64,000 nucleotides of DNA from Myxococcales bacterium (GTDB taxonomy: Bacteria; Myxococcota_A; Polyangia; Polyangiales; Polyangiaceae), in the NCBI GenBank assembly GCA_004193285.1, contig SECP01000026.1:46159-110158 (forward strand). Reading direction: 5' to 3'. The stretch's first letter is position 1, and each line of letters starts with the position of its first letter. Both the position numbers and the translations under genes were made by a program. Shown here one piece after another: positions 58,686 to 64,000 of this stretch. Under the pieces are notes generated by a model, which did no database searches, had not been told where the DNA came from, and saw nothing but the letters and a program-made list of their open reading frames with translations.

Positions 58686-60061
58686 AGGGTGACGCCAGCG
58701 TTGATGGTCTGCACCGTCTGCTTGGACTGCACGATGCCGTACGCCGTCCCGGGGGGGGCGCTGCTCGGGGGAGTGATGGAGCGGTCGTCGAAGCCCCAGT
58801 TGGCGCGGAAGTAGTCCAGCCCGAAGACGACTTGGGTCACGCGGTAGTAAAGCCCTCCAGAAATGCCGGTCTGGCGGCGAAGGAGGGGCGGCTGATCGAG
58901 GGTGGTGATGGGCGCGTCACCCTCCACGCGGTCGAACAGCGATTGCCCGAAGCCCAGGGATAGCCAAGCGTTTTCGGTGAAGTGACCGGCGGCTTGAACC
59001 AAATAGGCCTTCGTCGGGCGGAACTTCGCTTGATAGGACTGCGCAGGCGAAAGGCTCACGACCACCGGGTTGAAGGTGAAGAGGCTGAAGCCGTCCATAC
59101 CTTGGCCCATGTGGCCGGTCGCACCGACTTGAATCGGTCCGAAGTCGCCCTGCACGCCGGCGCCGACGCCGTAGGCGGTCAGCGAGAACGTGTCCTTGCG
59201 GGGCTGCATCGTGGCGGGATCCGTGACCTCCGCGGTCGTGCTCACGCTTTGCCACATGCCGTTGGTCCACGCCTTCACGCCCCACCCCTTGCGCGGGTGG
59301 TAGTCGGCCGTGATCTCACCTTCCACGCGCGGTAGCGGCGTCTGGACGAAGGCCTTGGTGGGGACGGTGCGAGGGTCGAACACGCCCACGCTGGCTTGCA
59401 CCACGTTCCCGAGCTTGGGGGTGGAATAGGTGATCTGCGCGCGGTGGTCCGGGTAGATGGTACCGAAGCCGACGTGCCCGCACGCGCCTCCGAAGATCGA
59501 CGTGTACGAGCAGGGGAAACCGAGGCCGTACGCGTGCCCCAGCTCGTAGTTCATGAACAGGTTGCCGCGACCAAAGAGCCCAAAGGCGCGACCGGCGCGC
59601 AAACCACCCCAGCCGCCGCTCAGGTCCAAGTAGGTGTCGCGCGGCTCCATCCACGTGTGGTCGCCGACGGAGGAGGGGGAGAGGGTGGTGATCTGAATGC
59701 CGATCTCCACGCGCGCGAGCACCTTGAGGTTCGGCGAGAGCTGCTTGCTCGCCATCAGCGCGAAGTTGGAGGGCACGTAGCCGGAGCGAATGCGGGTCTT
59801 GCGGATGTCGTTCTCCGGCGTGGCCTCCGCGGCGTCCGTGGCTTCGTTGAAGCCGACCCAGTTCAAGCTCTCGAGACCAGCGGGGCGGTTGTCACCCCAG
59901 ACGTGCGATACGAACGCGTTGACGCGGCCGTTGGTGCTGATGGTCCAGCCGTCTGTCTCGGCCAGCGTCACGTCGGCGGCCGCGCTGGAAGCGACCAGCG
60001 CGCTCCCGGAGACGATACCCATAGCGATCCAACGGCGCACCTGCGAGCTACACTTTTTCAT
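58676..60061 (-). CDS. Outer-membrane beta-barrel porin
   Basis: The 461-residue protein has a signal peptide (MKKCSSQVRRWIAMGIVSGS, ALVASSAAADVTLAE), then an amphipathic beta-strand barrel like trimeric porins: DGWTISTNGRVNAFVSHVWG near the N-terminus, TRIRSGYVPSNFALMASKQ, YLDLSGGWGGLRAGRAFGLF, and a C-terminal QTINAGVTLEW that ends in an aromatic residue. ATG 60061 is chosen because AAGGA lies 5 nt before it. It follows the ThuA-domain gene on the same strand, 113 bases downstream, so it probably belongs to that sugar-catabolic set, as an uptake channel. Confidence 0.78.
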   Translation of the reverse strand: MKKCSSQVRRWIAMGIVSGSALVASSAAADVTLAETDGWTISTNGRVNAFVSHVWGDNRPAGLESLNWVGFNEATDAAEATPENDIRKTRIRSGYVPSNFALMASKQLSPNLKVLARVEIGIQITTLSPSSVGDHTWMEPRDTYLDLSGGWGGLRAGRAFGLFGRGNLFMNYELGHAYGLGFPCSYTSIFGGACGHVGFGTIYPDHRAQITYSTPKLGNVVQASVGVFDPRTVPTKAFVQTPLPRVEGEITADYHPRKGWGVKAWTNGMWQSVSTTAEVTDPATMQPRKDTFSLTAYGVGAGVQGDFGPIQVGATGHMGQGMDGFSLFTFNPVVVSLSPAQSYQAKFRPTKAYLVQAAGHFTENAWLSLGFGQSLFDRVEGDAPITTLDQPPLLRRQTGISGGLYYRVTQVVFGLDYFRANWGFDDRSITPPSSAPPGTAYGIVQSKQTVQTINAGVTLEW

Positions 60062-60149
60062 TCGTCCTTGCCCTGCCAACTTCCATCGTTTCTGGCTCGC
60101 GACGCGGGCGACGCATACACGTCTCCCGCTCGCGAAATCACCGCGCCCT

Positions 60150-60165
60150 CGCTCAGCCGTGAGCG
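60150..60165 (-). repeat. Short hairpin between the ThuA and porin genes
   Basis: CGCTCA (60150-60155) and TGAGCG (60160-60165) pair around GCCG, just after the ThuA-domain gene stop (60175 on the minus strand). It may be a weak terminator or processing site. Confidence 0.3.
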
Positions 60166-60174
60166 GCTAGCTGA

Positions 60175-61287
60175 TTACGGGCACGTCTCGTTCGTGGCGC
60201 TCGTGCGGCGCACGGCCCACAAGACGCCCTGCAGCACGTGCTTCTTGAAATTCGCCTCGTTGAACGCGGACTTGTCGTGCCCCATCGCGGTGTAGAAGGA
60301 CCGAACGCCCTCCCAGCAGCGGATCCACGAAATCGGCTGCCCCACCGCCGGGCCCTGGCTCGGCGTCGGACCGCCGAAGCGAAGGAGCACCTGAAAGCCA
60401 GGCAGCGTGCCGGTGACGCGGCCCTTGGTGAACCGGTACCACTCCTCGTTGCGCGTCCACGGGCTGGGTAGCCCCACCATCGTGGGGTGGTTCTTCATCG
60501 ATTCTTCGATGTTGACGCTCGCGGACGGGAGATTTTCGTTGGTGTGACCGCTGTAGATCTCGCCGACCAAGTCTTCGTACCAGGGGAACGCGTACTCGGT
60601 GTCCGTGGCGGAGTGCACGCCGGCGAAGGACTTCTTGTTCTTAAGCCAGGTCTTGAAGATGTCGCGCTCGGGCGAGTCCTTGGCGCCGAAGACGTCGCCG
60701 GTCGGGTTCATGAAGAACACCATGTCGAAGGGCTCTAGATCAGCGGCCGTGATCTGCGGATCGTTCATGACCGCCGTCTGCTCGCCGTCGCTGAGCACGA
60801 CCTCGAAGTCGTTCGCGGCGCCCATGGCCTTGAGCATGTCATTCCCGGCGCCGATGGAGGGGTGGGGGTAGCCTTTGGTCTCCTCGTAGACCAGCATCTT
60901 GAAGTGCCCCTTGGCGCCGGTGCTGCTGCCGCCGCTACCGCCGCTGCCGCCGCCGGTGGCGGTGCCGGCAGTGGGCTCTGCGCCACCAGTCGAGCTGCCG
61001 CCCATGGGGCCCGCGCCGCCCGTCGTCGCCGTGGTGCCGCCTTCGGTCCCACTACCCGAACCTCCGGTGGATGAACCGGTCCCGCCGGTGGGGGTGACAG
61101 AGCTGGTTCCGGCCGCCGGCGCGGTGCCGGTGCCGGCGGTGGGCGTCGAGTCCGAGCCAGCCGTTCCGGTGGCGGTGGCGCCGCCGGAGACGAAGGTCGG
61201 CCCGCTGGGCTCGGTACCGCTGCAAGCGAAAGAAGCCGCGGCCGTAGCGATAGCGGCGGTGAAGGCACACAAGGTTAGGGATCGCAT
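60175..61287 (-). CDS. ThuA-domain lipoprotein
   Basis: The 370-residue protein has a lipobox-like AAASFAC (Cys22), a long Thr/Gly/Ser/Ala stalk (about 25-125) and a ThuA-like (PF06283) class I glutamine-amidotransferase-fold domain: MLVYEETKGYPHPSIGAGND, FDMVFFMNPTGDVF, KSFAGVHSATDTEYAFPWYE, VGEIYSGHTNENLP, and MGHDKSAFNEANFKKHV. ThuA proteins occur in trehalose/sucrose and other sugar utilisation loci; the enzymatic step is not established. It follows the TIM-barrel gene (37 bases) and precedes the porin, so the three may be one transcription unit. Confidence 0.82.
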   Translation of the reverse strand: MRSLTLCAFTAAIATAAASFACSGTEPSGPTFVSGGATATGTAGSDSTPTAGTGTAPAAGTSSVTPTGGTGSSTGGSGSGTEGGTTATTGGAGPMGGSSTGGAEPTAGTATGGGSGGSGGSSTGAKGHFKMLVYEETKGYPHPSIGAGNDMLKAMGAANDFEVVLSDGEQTAVMNDPQITAADLEPFDMVFFMNPTGDVFGAKDSPERDIFKTWLKNKKSFAGVHSATDTEYAFPWYEDLVGEIYSGHTNENLPSASVNIEESMKNHPTMVGLPSPWTRNEEWYRFTKGRVTGTLPGFQVLLRFGGPTPSQGPAVGQPISWIRCWEGVRSFYTAMGHDKSAFNEANFKKHVLQGVLWAVRRTSATNETCP

Positions 61288-61324
61288 GATTCTCTCTTTG
61301 CTGGGGGGCGGCTTCCGATGACGT

Positions 61325-62566
61325 TTAGGAGCGGTAGGCTTCTCGACCGCGGCCCTGCACCGGGATGCCTTGGGCAGGCAAAACCTCGTGCTGGAGCGCG
61401 AACATGGCGGCGGCGGCCTCGTCGATCTTGCGGGTGAACGCGAGCGAGCCGGCGAGGATGGGGCGGAGCTTTTCTTTGTCTTGCGTCCGTGCGGGCCCGT
61501 ACTCGTGCTCGACGATCAAAGGCACCTGTGATGCGTCGACACCAAGGACCTCGCGCGCAGCGAGTTGATGGTCGAGCCAGTCCACGGTGCGGTTTTGGAG
61601 GTACGCGAGCGGGTCATGACGCGCCGTGCCCGGCAGCTCGTGCTCACACAGCACCGTCTGCTTCTTCCAAGCGTTGAGCTGGTCCGACGGCTTCTCCGAC
61701 GGCGCTCCGCCGATCCAGTCACCACGGTTCATGGTCTGACCGCCGTAGCCCCATTCACTAACCCCCTTGGAGTCGATGACCTGGCCCTTGACGTGGAAGC
61801 CGTCGACCAGAAACGCGTAGCCCGCGTCCTTGAGGAACTGGAAGATCGAGCGCGTGTCCTGGCCCATGAGCACCGCGTGCGAAGGGTCGTAGTGCACGCG
61901 GAATTGATCGCCGACGCCGTGCCGCTCGCAGATGCGGTGCAGCGCTATCCACGCGCCCGGCGCATAGCCGATGTTGTTGTGAAAGTTATCGCTCGTGGTC
62001 CAGCCCGGCATGGGGCATTGCTCGACGCGGTAACGCACGCCCCGGGCCTTCGCGTCCTTCAAGAGCGGTACGAAGATGGCTTCGAACGCTTCGAGGTTCT
62101 GCGCCATGCTCTTGGTTTGGTCGCGACCGACGAAGCCGCAAACTGCAGGCAGACCCAGGAGCTGCGCGGCGTCGAGCACGCGGCGCATGAAGTCCAGCTT
62201 CTTTTCGCGAACGCCGCGGTCGTGGTGCAGCAAGTTGTCGAAGTAGGCGATGTCGCTGATGCCGACTCGCGTCTCTTTCATCGCGATTTCGACGCGACGC
62301 TGCCGCTCGGCCGTGAAGGGAGCGCGCAAGTCCAAGGTGTTGGCGACCGGGTCCAGCATCGCTTCCGCGGGCACGTCGCTCTCGCTCGGGTGGAGCGCGG
62401 CCGAGAGCTGCAGGACGTCCGCGCCGACCTCGCGACCAAACGATAGCCAGTCTTCGATGGCTCGGTCCGGATCGGGGTCCCGCACGTCACGGGGCGTGAG
62501 CTCTTGGAGAGCGGCAGTGAGCACGCCCAGCTTCATGAACTTGGGCTCGAAGTTACGAACGGACAT
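61325..62566 (-). CDS. TIM-barrel sugar phosphate isomerase/epimerase family protein
   Basis: The 413-residue protein belongs to the xylose-isomerase-like TIM-barrel superfamily (AP endonuclease 2 fold). Metal-site-like segments are VRYRVEQCPMPG (Glu), RVHYDPSHAVLMGQD (Asp/His), DGFHVKGQVID (His) and VPLIVEHEYGPART (Glu). The start MSVRNFEPKFMKLGVLTAALQ is typical; an internal MKLGVL is a possible alternative start. Such enzymes isomerise or epimerise sugars or inositols and often lie beside Gfo/Idh/MocA oxidoreductases. It is the first gene of the minus-strand set leading to the ThuA protein and the porin. Confidence 0.83.
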   Translation of the reverse strand: MSVRNFEPKFMKLGVLTAALQELTPRDVRDPDPDRAIEDWLSFGREVGADVLQLSAALHPSESDVPAEAMLDPVANTLDLRAPFTAERQRRVEIAMKETRVGISDIAYFDNLLHHDRGVREKKLDFMRRVLDAAQLLGLPAVCGFVGRDQTKSMAQNLEAFEAIFVPLLKDAKARGVRYRVEQCPMPGWTTSDNFHNNIGYAPGAWIALHRICERHGVGDQFRVHYDPSHAVLMGQDTRSIFQFLKDAGYAFLVDGFHVKGQVIDSKGVSEWGYGGQTMNRGDWIGGAPSEKPSDQLNAWKKQTVLCEHELPGTARHDPLAYLQNRTVDWLDHQLAAREVLGVDASQVPLIVEHEYGPARTQDKEKLRPILAGSLAFTRKIDEAAAAMFALQHEVLPAQGIPVQGRGREAYRS

Positions 62567-62810
62567 GAATGTCTCCTAGACGACTGCTCGGGCTCGGCTC
62601 TTCTCGGCAGAGCTCAAGCGGCGCCCGACCAGGCAACGCGACGACAGGGAGTTAGTCAGAAATCGAAAAGTGGGTATTGGAGGCGAGCCGCGAGGTTTTG
62701 CAAAAGACCCGCATCGGGGTGACGGGATTGAACGGCGGCACCTGAAAGATCCGCTCATTCCGGGTTTGGCGTTGTTCCAATCCGCGCATGGGCCACGGAC
62801 GGGCATGGTG
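62567..62810. other. Intergenic region upstream of the TIM-barrel gene
   Basis: This 244-base stretch between the AraC-family gene end and the TIM-barrel start must hold the promoter for the minus-strand set. It contains a perfect AT-type palindrome TTTTGCAAAA (62696-62705), 130 bases before the TIM-barrel ATG, which is unusual in this GC-rich DNA and a candidate regulator site. No RNA gene or terminator is seen. Confidence 0.45.
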
Positions 62811-63638
62811 TTAGCCCAGCGCCTTGGCGGCGCCGTCGACCGGCAGCGCTTGTGAAGGCGGCGGCGCGGGCGGGGTGCTTTCGTGCTCCTTGGCGTACTT
62901 TTGCCGGTATTGCGAGGGCGGCAAACCGCGGTGACGCACGAACTGATTCGTGAAGTGGCTTTGATCGTAGAAGCCGGTTTGAAGCGCGATCTCCGAGATC
63001 GCCAAGTCTGTCGTCACGAGCAGGTGACAGGCCGCGTTCATGCGCACGTTGGTGAGGTAGGCGCGCGGCGTGGTGTGGAATTTTTTACGAAACAGCCGGT
63101 TGAACTGGCTGACGGACAAGCACATCTTGGCCGCAAGAAAGTCGGTGGATAGCGGCTGCGCGTAGTCGTTCAGCATCGTCTCCAGCACCGGCGCCCAGGT
63201 CAGGAACCGGGCGTTGGTGGTGTTCATCTTCTTGACGTCCCGCGTGACGCCGCACACGCCGATCGCCACGCCTTTGGCGTCGAACAGCGGGAGCTTGGTC
63301 GTGCAAAACCAGTAAATGCCGCCGTCCGGATTGCGCGCGAGCTCCACCTTGTCCACGATGGGCTGGCCGGTTCCCACCACTTCGCGATCGTCTCGCCGGA
63401 AGCTCTCGGCCATGTCGGCCGGGAAAAAATCCGAGTCCCGCCAGCCGAGCACGTCCTCTTCTCGGGTCGCCCCGACGAGCTTGAGGAAGCTGCTGTTGAC
63501 ACGAACGAAGCAGCCTTCGCGGTCCTTCACGAAGAAGTACACGTCGGAAAGGTGCTCGAAGAGCACCTCGAACCCCGATGGCGACGCGATGTTCGCCAAA
63601 AAGTCCTGGGCTCGGCGAGTCGCGTCGGCGCGGCTCAC
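62811..63638 (-). CDS. PAS-domain AraC-family transcriptional regulator
   Basis: The 275-residue protein joins a PAS sensory domain (about 22-135: LFEHLSDVYFFVKDREGCFV, FFPADMAESFRRDDREVVGT, PNGGIYWFCTTKLPLFD-like) to a C-terminal AraC HTH (about 165-255: LAAKMCLSVSQFNRLFRKKF, ISEIALQTGFYDQSHFTNQF). PAS-AraC proteins sense a ligand, redox state or light; the ligand here is unknown. The gene lies upstream of the TIM-barrel gene on the same strand, so it likely activates the minus-strand sugar set. The final Pro-rich residues are a tail. Confidence 0.88.
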   Translation of the reverse strand: MSRADATRRAQDFLANIASPSGFEVLFEHLSDVYFFVKDREGCFVRVNSSFLKLVGATREEDVLGWRDSDFFPADMAESFRRDDREVVGTGQPIVDKVELARNPDGGIYWFCTTKLPLFDAKGVAIGVCGVTRDVKKMNTTNARFLTWAPVLETMLNDYAQPLSTDFLAAKMCLSVSQFNRLFRKKFHTTPRAYLTNVRMNAACHLLVTTDLAISEIALQTGFYDQSHFTNQFVRHRGLPPSQYRQKYAKEHESTPPAPPPSQALPVDGAAKALG

Positions 63639-63833
63639 GTCAGCCGCGCTCCAGGGAGCGGGACCGAAAACTGGGGACGCTTTCTCGCGACATCCACTCC
63701 ATGCAGTGGGAGCGCGAAACCAAATCCGTCACCATAACGGTCCAGTGGCGACGCAATGACGGTCCGTGAAAGGTTTCAAAAACATGCGCCACTCCTGCAA
63801 GATTCGTCACGCGGGCCCGCGTAGCCTCCGGTC

Positions 63834-64000
63834 ATGAGTTTCACGACGAGCCGCTGGGGCGCTCTGGCCATCCTCACCGGCGCCATGGCCTGCGGAGCCG
63901 AGGGCGGGCCTCCGGTCGGGAGCGGGGGGACTCCCTCCGCCGCCGGGAGCTCGACCACCCCGCCGCCGAGCGGGGGGACGGGCGGGGCGCAGGGCGGCAC
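63834..64000 (+). CDS. N-terminus of another lipoprotein, cut by the window edge
   Basis: The frame from ATG 63834 is open to the end of the window. It encodes MSFTTSRWGALAILTGAMAC, a lipoprotein signal with Cys20, and then a Gly/Ser/Thr/Pro-rich stalk of the same kind as its neighbours. The functional domain lies outside the window. It is divergent from the PAS-AraC gene with 195 bases between starts. Confidence 0.75.
   Translation, partial: MSFTTSRWGALAILTGAMACGAEGGPPVGSGGTPSAAGSSTTPPPSGGTGGAQGG

Overview
The window is high-GC chromosomal DNA from a member of the Myxococcota, most likely an order Polyangiales / Sorangium-type bacterium. The assignment rests on gene content, not on a database search: many outer-membrane lipoproteins with long Gly/Ser/Thr/Ala stalks, a MopE-like protein and an esterase ending in MYXO-CTERM-type sorting tags, a membrane-anchored Ser/Thr kinase, paired DUF1592/DUF1552 secreted proteins and several ECF sigma factors. 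No tRNA, rRNA, CRISPR array, insertion sequence or prophage was seen.

Region 1 (1-17,997) is a housekeeping and mixed region. It holds a cut-off lipoprotein, a cardiolipin-synthase-like phospholipase D coupled to a FemAB-like acetyltransferase, an HD-domain hydrolase, a helicase-associated-domain protein, lysA, pyk, a Ser/Thr kinase that appears to start at CTG, a ferritin-like diiron protein with a methyltransferase, a RimB-like protein with a DUF1285 protein, and a 3-phosphoglycerate-dehydrogenase-like enzyme.

Region 2 (17,998-24,951) is the classical translation/transcription operon rimP-nusA-ylxR/L7Ae-infB-DUF503-rbfA. A short leader with a textbook intrinsic terminator precedes rimP and suggests attenuation.

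Region 3 (24,952-37,346) is an L-arabinose / arabinan utilisation locus: FGGY kinase, GH39-like lipoprotein, araD, araA, a LacI-family repressor, a beta-barrel porin, two GH54 alpha-L-arabinofuranosidase lipoproteins and a small lipoprotein. Four palindromes of the type TGT(K)A(R)CG..ACA lie in its promoters. Three sit exactly 7 nt from a TTGACA box, and one is nearly the symmetric lac operator. They define a local regulon. The inferred scheme is extracellular release of arabinose by surface lipoproteins, passage through the porin, and conversion by AraA, the kinase and AraD to D-xylulose 5-phosphate. No inner-membrane sugar transporter is present here.

Region 4 (37,347-49,272) carries two ECF sigma factors, a ConA-fold (polysaccharide-lyase-like) lipoprotein, an SGNH esterase, a MopE/choice-of-anchor protein, a LamG lipoprotein and three CE1/alpha-beta-hydrolase esterases. 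It reads as a surface polysaccharide-degradation and envelope cluster. One esterase mRNA leader can form two mutually exclusive hairpins, one of which hides its Shine-Dalgarno sequence.

Region 5 (49,273-64,000) has a Gfo/Idh/MocA oxidoreductase, two DUF1592+DUF1552 pairs in opposite gene order around an antisense methyltransferase-like gene, a second porin, a ThuA-domain lipoprotein, a TIM-barrel sugar isomerase/epimerase, a PAS-AraC regulator and the start of another lipoprotein. The oxidoreductase, ThuA protein, TIM-barrel enzyme and porin look like a second sugar-catabolic set under the AraC regulator.
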